From Ceratopteris richardii (taxonomy: Eukaryota > Streptophyta > Polypodiopsida > Polypodiales > Pteridaceae), in assembly GCA_020310875.1 (NCBI GenBank), contig CM035430.1, positions 97,354,866-97,418,865 on the forward strand: 64,000 nt of DNA, read 5' to 3'. The position numbers were made by a program, and so were the translations under genes. Under the pieces are notes generated by a model. The model was not told where the DNA came from. It did not search any database and worked only from the letters and a program-made list of their open reading frames with translations. The first letter of the stretch is position 1. The number at the start of each line of letters is the position of its first letter. Shown piece by piece: positions 43,689-54,005 of the stretch.

Positions 43689-44593
43689 CTCTTTCCTATG
43701 CATTACCCTTTGCAACAAGCCTAGCCTTATACCTATCAATTGTACCATCAGGTTTATGCTTCAGCTTGTATACCCACTTAGTGCCAATGGCCTTCTTGCC
43801 AGGAGACAAGTCACATAAAGACCAAGTACCATTCTTCATTATTGCATCATATTCAGATTGCATAGCAGCCATCCAATTTTCTAAAATTTTGTGCTTCATC
43901 AAACGAAACAAGCTCAGTCTCATCACAGAGACTCGATGCAGTCATAGCATAGCAATCTGATGCAAAAGAGGGACTATGAGAGCCTCATTGAGTATAATAT
44001 GACAGAGGTGCATCTAATTTGTTGCCACGCAAGGTCTGCACCAGCCATTTTGGCATAGTTCTTGCCTGCTCAATATCAGCTCTCTCATCAATAAGTGCAT
44101 CATGTAAATTTGCATCAGAAATGGAATGATCTGCATCATCACATGAAACCTGCAAAGGCTGAGAAGTTGCCTCATTAGGACCAGCACTAGACTGTCCACC
44201 TGTAAAAAGAGGAAGCAAAGTATCATACATGTCTTTGGAGCTAACAGTTGTCTCCTTAGTACATGAAAGCAATGGCTGAATAGCATCTTCCACAAAAACA
44301 ACATCACGGCTAACCAGAATGTATTTAGTCTGTGGATGATACTGACGATAGCCTTTACTTTCAGAACTGTGCCCAACAAAAGTACATTTTACTACTTTAT
44401 CATCCAGTTTTTTGCGATGTTGTTCGGGCACTAATGCATATGCCAAACAACCAAAAACACACAGATGAGCAACAGAGGCCTTGTGATCATTCCAAGCCTC
44501 ATATGGAGTGGTAGACTGCAGCGCTTTAGTGGGACACCTGTTCAGTACATATGCTGCACACATGATAGCCTCAAGCCAGAAACTATGTGGTAA
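43689..44593 (-). pseudogene. F' integrase C terminus and truncated RT
   Basis: On the minus strand, AAYVLNRCPTKALQ with TPYEAWNDHKAS opens 44563-43985, then VFGCLAYALVPEQHRKKLD and VSRDVVFVEDAIQPLLSCTK. RT starts at NWMAAMQSEYDAIMKNGTW and GTKWVYKLKHKPDGT (43926-43696) and is cut at GNA within the fingers. One frameshift lies near 43975. The matching forward copy in F is at about 47190-48080. Confidence 0.85.
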
Positions 44594-44824
44594 TGTTGAT
44601 ATATTTAGGTAGTGATGTGTGTGAACACACTAGGACTGCCGGGGCACTTTTTTCCCTCTTTAGGAGGTTTTTTTCCCCCGGCTTGTATATACGCCTATTG
44701 CCCTAATGGGCTACTTATCTTTGTACATTCTCTAGTAATACATTCAGTATTGTGTGTTTGTGCTCCAAGCTTCTTCTTCTTCCTTGTGCTTTTTGCGTGC
44801 TTCTGCAGACGTCTAACTCCAACA
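44594..44824 (+). repeat. 5' LTR of element F
   Basis: TGTTGATATATT to CTAACTCCAACA. TATATA at 44686-44691 is a likely TATA box. Compared with the 3' LTR the differences are nearly all transitions, including the second base (TG versus TA), suggesting a fairly young insertion with methylation-type decay. Confidence 0.92.
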
Positions 44825-45136
44825 ATTGGTATCAGAGCAGGTTGTCGCTTCATCTAGGGCGCCGTCGACACTTGTCCGTTTGGAGTCTCAGAATCGCACG
44901 AATTTTGCTGAGCATACTCAGCGTGTTTCTGAGCTCGTTTCGACCTCCGAACGCACTAACGCAGCGCTTGTGCAGGCTATTTCGTCTTTTTGTGCCAAAG
45001 GTATATACCAATTCCTGTTCGCCAGTTTAAGCGTCTCGAAGTCTGCTACAGGTCTAGCAGAACTTGTCTGGGCAGTTCTATTCAACTTTTTGAGATACAG
45101 TCAATTTTCTGCATCAAGGTATTTTAGTCACCGGCC

Positions 45137-46024
45137 ATGGCTGAAAGCAATGATGTATTCCGTATGTTGGCTGTTGAGGATAAGTTGGATGGTACCAACT
45201 ACCCATTATGGGCTTATATGATGCGACATGTTTTGGTTGCAAAAGGATTGTGGAACATTGTGCAGGGTGTTGAAAGACGTCCTGTTACACCTGTAACGAC
45301 AGGTACTGCAAATACAGGTGCTGGAGCTGATGAAGATGGTGTCGAGAATGATATTCCACAGATTCCTGTTCGTGCTTCTATTTTGTGTTGCATCTACTGC
45401 AGAGCAAATTCGTTGGGATGGCAGAGATGCCCAGGCACATGCATTGATAGCTTTGTCTATCAAACGTGCCATTATTCCTCATATTCGCTCTTGCAGAACA
45501 ACTAGGGATGCTTGGGATACACTTACCACATTGTACCAAGCTAGGAATGAGGCTCGTGTTGCTTACCTCCGAAACAGTTGGAGAGTGAGCACATGAATGA
45601 AGGTGATTCTATGGACAGTTTCCTAACAAAGATCAAAGATTTGAAGGAACAGTTGATTTTTGCTGATGAGGTTATACCAGATAGCTCACTTGTGCAGACC
45701 ATTCTGAATATTCTTCTTGATTCATATCAGAGTTTTGCTTCTACTCTTCGGTTGATGATGAAAGGCAATCCGAATGCCTTATCATTTGAGGAGTTAGTCT
45801 CTGTTCTATTGCAAGAAGATCAGTCCAGGCAGAACAGGTCCATTATGCGTGTTGCAAATCAAGCTTTCTTGGCTAGTCAAAAGGGCAAAGGAAAATGGAG
45901 CTCTTCTACTAGTAAGCAGAAATCTGCAAATGCTGCACATTCAAAGAACCAGGATAAAGATGAGAAGAACTCAAAAAGCAGAAATTGTTTTGCAAGTACT
46001 GTAAAGGGAATGCTCATATCATAA
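45137..46024 (+). pseudogene. gag of element F (frameshifted)
   Basis: The ATG at 45137 sits in a strong plant context (GGCCATGGCTG) and opens MAESNDVFRMLAVEDKLDG, followed by NYPLWAYMMRHVLVAKGLW, the DUF4219/gag start of copia elements. The frame shifts near 45380 (to AEQIRWDGRDAQAHALIAL), near 45590 (LESEHMNEGDSMDSFLTKI) and near 45990 before the zinc knuckle. FEELVSVLLQEDQSRQ is typical copia gag. The leader 44842-45136 is non-coding. A matching ATG occurs in F' (50661, minus strand). Confidence 0.85.
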
Positions 46025-47640
46025 AGAATTGTCCAAAACTGGCTGCAAAAGAGGCAAAGAAAAAGGAGGCTGGAATGGTTGTTGCAGAAGCCTCTACACC
46101 AAAAACAGAGTCTTCTAATCTTGTGCAGGAAGAAGAATGGGTGTTTACTACTGTTTGTAGTTTTGACCCATCTTCTCATGAGCAATGCATGTCTGCAGTG
46201 GACTCCGATGTTTGGTACTTTGACAGTGGGGCGACCAAACATATTACCTCGCAGCACAATTTCTTCTCTTCACTCGAGCCTGCCCCTACAAGGAATACTG
46301 TAACATGCGCCAACAACTCCTCTTATCCTGTTATGGGAGTTGGTAAGATCATTCTGACTACTGCTGATGGTAGTTCTTTCACCTTGTCAGATGCTTTATT
46401 TGTGCCAGGGATCAAGAAGAATCTGTTATCAGTTTCTGCATTAGCCAAGATTGGCTTGGTTGTGAAATTCATTGATGACAGGTGTACAGTTCATGATCTA
46501 TCAAATGGCGATGTGATTATTGCTTCTGGCATTTTATGTCGTGGGCTGTATAAGCTCATAGACTATGAAAGATCTATGAATGATTCAACATGTGCAGTTA
46601 ATGATTCTCAGGCTATGTCAGATGCAAAGCTTTGGCATGCACGCTTTGGTCATCTGAATTTTGCTAGTTTGCTACGCCTGCAGAAATCTGATATGGTGTC
46701 TTCTTTGCCCAAGCTTGAGGCACCTGGAAAACATGTATGTGAAGGCTGTATTTTGGGCAAAATGCAGCGTTCCTCCTTTCCAAAAGATGGTTCAATTCGG
46801 GCTACACAGAAATTGCAGCTTGTACATAGTGATGTCTGTGGTCCTATGCAGACACCCTCTTTTGGGAATTACCTTTACTTCGTGACTTTCATTGATGATT
46901 TTTCCAGGCATGCATGGGTATATCCACTCAAAGCAAAGTCCGAAGTGTTCATGTGCTTTAAACAGTTTTTGGTTTTGGCTGAAAATCTGTCAGCATGTAA
47001 AATGGGCACCCTCCGTTCTGATCGAGGGGGGGAATATATGTCTTCTGATTTTAATGCATTTCTGGTTGAACGTGGGATAAAACACCAATGTATAGTGCCG
47101 TATACACCTCAACAGAATGGAGTTGTTGAACGAAAGAAAAGGTCACTCATGGAGATGGCGAGGTGCATGGTCAAGAGTCAGGCATTACCACATAGTTTCT
47201 GGCTTGAGGCTGTCATGTGTGAAGCATATGTACTGAACAGGTGTCCCACTAAAGCGCTGCAGTCTATCACTCCATATGAGGCTTGGCATGACCGCAAGCC
47301 ATCTGTTGCTCATCTGCGTGTTTTTGGTTGTTTGGCATATGCATTAGTGCCTGAACAACATCGCAGAAAATTGGATGATAAGGCAGTAAAATGTATTTTT
47401 GTTGGGTACAGTTCTAAAAGTAAAGGCTATCGTCTGTATCATCCACAGACTAAATGCATTCTGGTTAGCCGTGATGTTTTCTTTGTGGAAGATGTTATTC
47501 AGCCATTGCTTTCATGTACTAAGGAGACAACTGTTAGCTCCAAAGACATGTATGATACGTTGATGCCTCTTTTTACAGGTGGACAGTCTAGTGCTGGTCC
47601 TAATGAGGTAACTTCTCAGCCTTTGCAGGTTTCATATTGA
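45985..47640 (+). CDS. Zinc knuckle, protease and integrase of element F
   Basis: A 551-codon frame. Knuckle CKYCKGNAHIIKNC (CX2CX4HX4C) at residues 3-16. Protease VWYFDSGATKHIT (active D-S-G intact) near residue 77. GAG-pre-integrase: LWHARFGHLNFASL and CEGCILGKMQRSSFP. Integrase catalytic Asp in LVHSDVCGPM, second in TLRSDRGGEYM, Glu in QNGVVERKKRS, so the D-D-E triad is complete. The C terminus runs through VFGCLAYALVPEQHRRK and VSRDVFFVEDVIQP. It ends at a TGA at 47638 through a one-base shift; the continuing frame is found directly after. Protease and integrase domains of this copy look intact. Confidence 0.9.
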   Translation: MFCKYCKGNAHIIKNCPKLAAKEAKKKEAGMVVAEASTPKTESSNLVQEEEWVFTTVCSFDPSSHEQCMSAVDSDVWYFDSGATKHITSQHNFFSSLEPAPTRNTVTCANNSSYPVMGVGKIILTTADGSSFTLSDALFVPGIKKNLLSVSALAKIGLVVKFIDDRCTVHDLSNGDVIIASGILCRGLYKLIDYERSMNDSTCAVNDSQAMSDAKLWHARFGHLNFASLLRLQKSDMVSSLPKLEAPGKHVCEGCILGKMQRSSFPKDGSIRATQKLQLVHSDVCGPMQTPSFGNYLYFVTFIDDFSRHAWVYPLKAKSEVFMCFKQFLVLAENLSACKMGTLRSDRGGEYMSSDFNAFLVERGIKHQCIVPYTPQQNGVVERKKRSLMEMARCMVKSQALPHSFWLEAVMCEAYVLNRCPTKALQSITPYEAWHDRKPSVAHLRVFGCLAYALVPEQHRRKLDDKAVKCIFVGYSSKSKGYRLYHPQTKCILVSRDVFFVEDVIQPLLSCTKETTVSSKDMYDTLMPLFTGGQSSAGPNEVTSQPLQVSY

Positions 47641-49402
47641 TGATGCAGATCATTCTATTTCTTATGCAGATTTACATGATGCACTTGTTGATGAGAGAGC
47701 TGATATTGAGCAGGCAAAAACTATGCCAAAATGGCTTGTGCAGACTTTGCGTGATAGCAAATTAGATGCACCTTTGTCATATCGTACTCGTTCAGGCTCT
47801 CATAGTGCCTCCTTTGCATCAGATTGCTATGCTATGGCTGCATCTAGTCTCTGTGATGAGAATGAGCCGGTTTCTTTTGATGAAGCATAGAATTCAGCAA
47901 ATTGGATGGCTGCCATGCAATCTGAATATGATGCTATAATGAAGAATGGTACATGGTCTTTATGTGACTTGCCTCGTGGCAAGAAGGCCATTGGCACTAA
48001 GTGGGTATACAAGCTGAAGCGTAAACCTGATGGTACATTTGACAGGTATAAGGCTAGGCTTGTTGCAAAGGGTTATGCGCAGGAAAGAGGCATTGATTTT
48101 GATGAGACCTTTGCACCTACATGTTGTATGACTACTGTTCGGAGCATTTGTGCACTTGCAGCCCATCATGGTTGGAATGTACATCAGCTGGACATTAAAA
48201 CAGCATTTCTGAATGGTGACTTGCATGAAGAAGTGTATGTTTTTCAGCCCCGTGGCTTTGTGCAGAAAGGGCATGAAAACCAGGTGTGCAAGTTAAATAA
48301 GGCATTATATGGTTTAAAGCAACCACCACGTGCTTGGTATGAGAAGATATATGCCTAGCTGGTTGCACATGGTTTTGTGAATAGTCCAACTGAAAGCACC
48401 TTATATGTTAAGCATGCTAATGATGTGCTTCTGATCATTGTTGTCTATGTTGATGACATGCTGCTCACTGGTCCTATTGAGAAGCATATTGTTGATTTCA
48501 AGGCTGATTTGCATGCCTCATTTGAGATGTCTGATTTGGGGCATTTGCATCACTATTTGGGCATTTAGTTTATGCAAGTTGATGGTGGAATGGCTTTGTG
48601 TCAAACGAAATATATTGACACATTATTGTAGCGTTTTGGCCTTGAAGACTGTAAGCCTATTGCCACTCCTATGGAGACAGGTTTACGCTTGAGTCTTCAT
48701 GATGCTAGAGATGCATTTGATGTTGTTCTCTATCAGCAGGCTGTTGGATGCTTGATTTACTTATGCATTACTCGACCAGATATTCAGTTTGCTGTCTCAC
48801 AGATGAGCAGGTTTATGCATTGCCTAGGAGTCACGCATTGGAAGGCGGTTAAGCGCATCTTTCGCTACTTGAGTGGTACTCGGCTACTTGGGTTGTTTTA
48901 TCCCAAGGGGGGATCACTACTGCCAGATTTGCATGCTTTTTCTGACTCAGATTGGGCTGGTTGCTATGACACTCGTGTGTCCACCAGTGGTTTTTGCTTC
49001 ATGCTTGGTAGCTCATGTATATCTTGGTTGAGCAAGAAGCAACCTACTATGGCCACTTCCAGTTGTGAGGCTGAGTATAGGGCAGCTTTCACAGCGACTG
49101 TTGAGTGTGTGTGGCTCAGACGCCTTATGGCTGATTTGGGTGTTGGCCAGTCTTCTGCCACCACCATCTTCACTGGCAGACAGAGCGCATTGGCAGTTGC
49201 GAGGAACCCTGTGTTCCATGCTCGCACTAAGCACATTGAGGTGCATTATCACTATGTCAGGGAGAGGTTCTCTGCTGGGGAGATTAGCTTAGCATATGTG
49301 CCCACGCAAGAGAACATTGCAGACCTTTTCACGAAGGCTCTACCTAGGGAGAAGTTTGAAGCTTTCTGCAAAGCTTTGGGCTTACTTCCTTTTGTGGAGT
49401 GA
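47641..49402 (+). pseudogene. Reverse transcriptase and RNase H of element F (four TAG stops)
   Basis: Linker, then RT: WMAAMQSEYDAIMKNGTW, LDIKTAFLNGDLHEEVYV, KLNKALYGLKQPPRAWYE and VYVDDMLLTG (catalytic YVDD kept). RNase H: FSDSDWAGCYDTRVSTSGF, ATSSCEAEYRAAF and ARTKHIEVHYHYVRERF, ending at a TGA at 49400. The position where relatives have an Asp in the DNQSA block reads TGRQSA. TAG codons at 47888, 48356, 48566 and 48629 are the main lesions; each sits where related copies favour Gln. The last 243 codons (48671-49402) are open. Confidence 0.9.
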
Positions 49403-49476
49403 TTTCCACATAGCTTGGCACTTCCTTATACATGAGTGCAAGCTCCTTGTTCACCGCATCACTCCCAGGGGGGATT

Positions 49477-49707
49477 TATTGATATATTTAGGTAGTGATG
49501 TGTGTGAACACACTAGGATTGCCGGGGCACTTTTTTCCCTCTTTAGGAGATTTTTTTCCCCCGACTTGTATATACGCCTATTGCCCTAATGGGCTACTTA
49601 TCTTTGTACATTCTCTAGTAATACATTCAGTATTGTGTGTTTGTGCTCCAAGCTTCTTCTTCTTCCTTGTGTTGTTCGCGTGCTTCTGTAGACGTCTAAC
49701 TCCAACA
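49477..49707 (+). repeat. 3' LTR of element F
   Basis: TATTGATATATT to CTCCAACA after a GGGGGG polypurine tract. It is followed by AGTAA and then by antisense F' integrase. The region 49403-49476 is the short 3' untranslated region. Confidence 0.92.
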
Positions 49708-50575
49708 AGTAAAGCCTGACTCTTGATCATACACCTCGCCATCTCCATGAGAGACCTGTTCTTTCATTCAGCAACTCCATTTTGTTGAGGTGTATACGGC
49801 ACTCTACACTGGTGTTTTATTCCACATTCAGCCAGAAATGCATTAAAATCAGAAGACATATATTCCCCCCCTCGATCTGAACGGAGGGTGCCCATTTTAC
49901 ATGCTGACAGATTTTCAGCCAAAACCAAAAACTTTTTGAAGCACATGAACACTTCGGACTTTGCCTTCAATGGATATACCCATGCATGCCTGGAAAAATC
50001 ATCAATGAAAGTCACAACGTAAAGATAATTTCCAAAAGAGGGTGTCTGCATAGGACCACAGACATCACTATGTACAAGCTGCAATTTCTGAGTAGCCCGA
50101 ACTGAACCACCTTTTGGAAATGAGGAACGCTACATTTTGCCCAAAATACAGCCTTCACAAACATGTTTTCTAAGTGCCTCAAGTTTGGGCAAAGAGGACA
50201 CCATTTCATATTTCTGTAGGCGTACCAAACTAGCACAGTTCAAATGAACAAAGCATGCATGTCAAAGCTTTGCATCTGACATAGCCTGAGAATCATGTAC
50301 TGCATGCCGAATCATTCACTGATCTTTTCATAGTCTATGAGCTTATATAGCCCACGACATAAAATGCCAAAAGCAATAATCACATCGCCATTTGACAGAT
50401 CATGAACTGTACACCTGTCATCAACAAATTTCACAACCAAGCCAATCTTGGCTAATGCAGAGACTGATAACAGGTTCTTCTTGATCCCTGGCACAAATAA
50501 AGCATCTGACAAAGTGAAAGAACTACCATCAGTAGTAGTCAAAATGATCTCACCAACTCTCATAAAACATGTCAC
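49708..50575 (-). pseudogene. F' protease, GAG-pre-integrase and integrase core
   Basis: On the minus strand, RVGEIILTTTDGSSFTLSDA (50566-50500) starts in mid-protease and leads through VKFVDDRCTVHDLSNGD to a TGA-broken GAG-pre-integrase (about 50300-50100). Integrase 50084-49764 has LVHSDVCGPM, TLRSDRGGEYM and QNGVAE, so the two Asp residues and the Glu are readable. It breaks at 49708 where F is inserted. Confidence 0.85.
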
Positions 50576-51016
50576 ATCATATAAGCCCGTAATGGGTAGT
50601 TAGTACCATCCAACTTATCCTCAACAGCCAACATACGGAATACATCACTGCTTTCAGCCATGGCCAGTGACTAAAATACCTTGATGTAGAAAATTGACTG
50701 TATCTCAAAAAGTTGAACAGAACTGCCTAGACAAATTCTGTTAGACCTGTAGTAGACTTCGAGATGCTTATACTAGCGAACAAAAACTGGTATATACCTT
50801 TGGCACAAAAAGACAAAATAGCCTGCACAAGCGCTACGATAGTGCGTTCGGAGGTCGAAACGAGCTTAGATCGTGATTTCGGCACCACATAGCGAAGTTG
50901 TTTTGATCTCATAAACACGCTGAGTATGCTCAGCAAAATTCGTGCAATTCTGAGACTGCAAATGGAGGAGTGTCGACGGCACCCTAGATGAAGCGATGAC
51001 CTGCTCTGATACCAAT
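50576..51016 (-). pseudogene. F' PBS, leader and gag start with large deletion
   Basis: Minus strand: PBS TTGGTATCAGAGCAGG at 51016-51001, a leader containing an extra ~43-bp segment compared with F (around 50860-50910), ATG at 50661 (MAESSDVFRMLAVEDKLDG), and a stop near YMM. The sequence then passes directly into mid-protease at about 50575, deleting roughly 1.1 kb of gag and early protease relative to F. Confidence 0.8.
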
Positions 51017-51246
51017 TGTTGGAGTTAGACGTCTGCAGAAGCATGCAAACAACACAAGGAAGAAGAAGAAGCTTGGAGCACAACACACAATATTGAATGT
51101 ATTACTAGAGAATGTACAAAAATAAGTAGCCCATTAGGGCAATAGGCGTATATACAAGCCGGGGAAAAAAAACCTCCTAAAGAGGGAAAAAAGTGCCCCG
51201 ACGATCCTAGAGTGTTCACACACATCACTACCTAAATATATCAATA
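51017..51246 (-). repeat. 5' LTR of element F'
   Basis: The reverse complement matches F's LTRs over 230 bp, reading TATTGATATATT to CTAACTCCAACA on the minus strand. Transcription from it would run leftward, towards F's 3' LTR 1.3 kb away, which points the other way. Confidence 0.9.
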
Positions 51247-52605
51247 TTCCCTCATCAGGCTGGTCTTTGGCATCTAGCCTCCCTCTTATTATCCGAGGCA
51301 GAGGGTGCTGATATTCACGCAGCGCTTCTCACATTCCCGCACTTTCCATCCGATTCACTAACACCTGCAGTCATCGTTGTGGGCATCAGTTTTAGCATCT
51401 CTTCATATCGTGCCCCACCCTTCCTCTACTCTGGGTTGTCTCGAGATGAGACCATCGCCTACTGTATCTAGCTATATGGCATGGATGCCATGCCTACCAC
51501 GTACCAGCTAGCCATACTACATTCCTTCATTTTCTACTTCTTATTCTGTAGCCCATCCTCTGATATTCCGTTACATGATATACATATTTCCGACCTCCTT
51601 TTCTGCTTTCTGCATGGTCGCGCTTATCCATATAGCTTCCTTATGTTTCAATCCTTTCTCCTTCGTTCTCGTAGATTCCATGATGCCCTCCACTGTGGGA
51701 TGCATTCGTCCTCCGTGTATTCCGCCCCGGTCTTGGCATGGCTCTTTCATCTTCCTAGTACACAGTCCATTGCACCCAGCTTCGACATTGCCTCATCCCA
51801 CCCTGCACACTCTATAGCCCATTCCCCTCGTCCACACCCCCCACCAACCATTGTATTGCCTAACCCCCCTAATTCCTTTCCTCATGAGTCCTCTCCCATC
51901 GCTGCCTCCACTCCACCAACCGCACAGCAGGTACATGCTTGTTTGATGGATTCTTTTCTGATTACTAGCTTACAGTCTCCTTCCCTTATACCTGCTCCAC
52001 CCCTACAGTCACCCCGTCGACTTGTGTCACTCTGCCTCTTCCATCTCCATCCATCTCCATTGAGTCTGCCTCCACCTCCCCTCCTCACCGAACCCCTCCT
52101 GCTTCTCCCATTTACCCCCCGCCTACCCGGCCCCCCCACTAGCCTACCCCGCCCCCCCCCCCACCAGCCTACCCCGCCCCCTTCCATCCTTGATAGCCTC
52201 GCCGATGATCCCCCCTTCCTAGGTCTTCTTCGCGATGCGAGCCTCATCACGAGCGATGGAGCAGATGTTGTGCGTCTCTCCCTTGACTCAGTCTCTATGA
52301 TAGCCACACTCCACCAGCAGTACATGTTAACAATCGAGCGTATTCGTGCTTCCGCGATTGCACAATGGCAGACATCTCTGGATGCATTGCGAGCCCTTCA
52401 GCAAGAGAGAGACAGGTTTCGGGATGAGGCTAATGTTGTGACTTGAGCTCTTTTGGAGATACGACAGCGCGCGTCATTGGGCATCTGTGATAGTCCTGCA
52501 TGTAGGCTAGTCCGACGGGAGCGCGATCACCTACGTAGGTATAGGAGTAGGATTGCTGCTTGGACTAAGGAGACATCTATCATTCCACCCACCTCCCCAA
52601 ACTAA
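51247..52605 (+). pseudogene. Main part of D's post-pol ORF
   Basis: In one frame: LWHLASLLLSEAEGADIHAA, a TAG at 51469, then 321 open codons from MDAMPTTYQLAI (51481-52443), a TGA at 52444, and a continuation to a TAA at 52603. The N-terminal part is hydrophobic (SFIFYFLFCSPSS). Residues ~110-240 of the open part are Pro-rich (SPRPHPPPTIVLPNPPN). The end is a predicted helix/coiled coil (SLDALRALQQERDRFRDE, then LVRRERDHLRRYRSRIA). GC content is higher than in the surrounding pol. No domain recognised; it may be an env-class, capsid-accessory or plant-mobile-domain-like protein. Confidence 0.5.
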
Positions 52606-52978
52606 GCTCTGCATCATAGCGACGCTCCACTTGTGGTGGGGTCTCATTCTCCGACGGTGCACCAGTCAGACCCCGCTCCCTAGTATCTTTCCCCTACGAT
52701 CTCGGCGTTGCTGCTTGTAGACACCTTTTGTCTCCACTTGCCTCATTTTTTTTGTAGAGGCTCCACATCCCAGGATTGCCCTTAGTTCTCTTCTTGGCTT
52801 GTGAAATATTTGCACGTTTGGTTCTTCTCTGGTGGTTGTCTCTCCTGCTCCTGGTGGACTTACTAGTTGCTCGAGTGTCCTTTTGAAGATTTTGCAGCAC
52901 AAGAATCACGGTGTCATATCTGCTCAGAGTTTTGGCAATAACTCTCCGGGACAGAGAGGACATTAGGTGGTGGGCATC
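52606..52978 (+). other. 3' untranslated region of element D
   Basis: No coding sequence seen. A purine-rich AGAGAGGACATTAGGTGGTG near 52952-52971 followed by GGCATC precedes the LTR and is the probable polypurine tract, although less pure than those of the other elements. Confidence 0.55.
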
Positions 52979-54005
52979 TGTTGAGCCCATAAAAGTCATA
53001 TTGGTCAAAGTCAACTATAATCAAAGTCAACTATAGTCAAAGTCAATTGCATTCAAAGTCAAAAGGTCTAAGTCAAAAGTTCAAAGTCAAATTGGTCAAA
53101 GTCAACATGTTCAAGGTCAGGTGAAGTCAAAGTCTGCAAAGTTCATGTGTCAAAGTGCACAGGTAGTGCACAAGTAATTGTTCACAAAGGTTGTATTTTG
53201 CAGAAAGTGGATTGCAGGTTGCGGAGGTATTTCTGTAATTTCTCTAAGGTTCAAAGTGTTTTTAAAGTGTTTTGGAAGGTTTAGGTGAACCCTCTCTTAG
53301 GTGCACATTTGAAGAATTAAAAGGCAAAATGTGAAGGTATGTGAAGCGGTCGTACGCAGAAGTGAAAGTATGGCCCCCCAATTAAAATTTTTGTTTTATT
53401 CTAAAGTCACTACAAGACAAAATAGGGATTCGTTGCCCACTTTTGGACACAATCTTGGGACATCAAAGTGAGCACCAAGAGACTCTTGCAGTTACGAGCG
53501 TACATGAATCGACCCTGAAAAATCAAAGCAAGGTGAGCATAGTCTAAGCTAAGCAAGAGAGAGAAGTGCGAGAGACACACAGTGTGCGACACAGAGAAGT
53601 GAAGTGCAAGGTGTGCAGGAAGAGTGACTAAGAAGTGTGAAGAGAAGTGCTAATCTTACAACCAAAGATCCCAAAGTCCCATTGAAGTTGTGTGTGTGCC
53701 AACAGGTGTCCATCCCTCCCCCTTATTGGAAGCTTGGTGCAAGTTGTGCACAAGTGCAAGCTTGGAGAAGGTGGAGGTCTAATGCAGAGAAGGCCGGTAG
53801 CAACAAGACCCTTGGGTATTTTGTATTTTGTGATTGTGCATTCTGTGGGATTTTGCACGGAAGCATTGGATTGTATTTTGCATCACCATTGTATTTGTCT
53901 TCTTATAATCAATCGACAGAAGCTTCCAGTGTGTATCTTTCTTCTTATCTTTCCCTTTTCTCCTACAAACACTCAAATCCCTCTTTACATAAGAATCCCC
54001 CAACA
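52979..54005 (+). repeat. 3' LTR of element D (1027 bp)
   Basis: TGTTGAGCCC to CCCCAACA, followed by AGAAG. Eleven RGTCAA words occur in 53003-53130. It contains a ~50-bp stretch near 53835-53885 missing from the 5' LTR, so the two LTRs have diverged by indels as well as substitutions. Confidence 0.9.

Larger units (their letters stand above)
44594..49707 (+). mobile_element. Ty1/copia element F, near-complete (5.1 kb)
   Basis: LTRs 44594-44824 and 49477-49707 (231 bp each, about 8 differences), PBS TGGTATCAGAGCAGG at 44827-44841 and polypurine tract CCCAGGGGGGATT at 49464-49476. Flanks are GGTAA (44589-44593) and AGTAA (49708-49712). Internal order is gag, zinc knuckle, protease, integrase, RT, RNase H. 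It lies antiparallel inside F', a copy of its own family. It is the least decayed element here, broken mainly by frameshifts in gag and four TAG codons in RT. Confidence 0.95.
43689..51246 (-). mobile_element. Ty1/copia element F', reverse strand, split by F
   Basis: Minus-strand copia with 5' LTR at 51017-51246, PBS at 51002-51016, a short gag remnant, protease, integrase (50236-49708, then 44593-43985) and the start of RT (43926-43689). The 3' part of RT, RNase H and the 3' LTR are missing. Element F is inserted between the two integrase pieces with a near-perfect 5-bp duplication. F' itself lies in D's post-pol ORF. Confidence 0.9.
36323..54005 (+). mobile_element. Ty3/gypsy element D (about 10 kb without nested copies)
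   Basis: Bounded by LTRs at 36323-37284 and 52979-54005 and by a 5-bp AGAAG duplication, inserted into copia E's RNase H. It contains a PBS, gag, a zinc-finger and protease frame, RT, RNase H, integrase with GPY/F end, then a CT microsatellite, a TATA box, a probable intron and a post-pol ORF. That ORF is interrupted by copia F' (43689-51246), which contains F. Gag-pol has a handful of stops and one RT deletion, so D is younger than A or H but defective. Confidence 0.9.

Noticed and set aside
51882..52325. Minus-strand 147-codon ORF rich in Gly/Arg
   Set aside because: It is the antisense of the Pro-rich segment of D's post-pol ORF, kept open by the C-rich composition.
51247..52605. Envelope glycoprotein of an endogenous retrovirus
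   Set aside because: No signal peptide followed by ectodomain, no cleavage site or terminal transmembrane anchor; Pro-rich and coiled-coil content does not establish an env.
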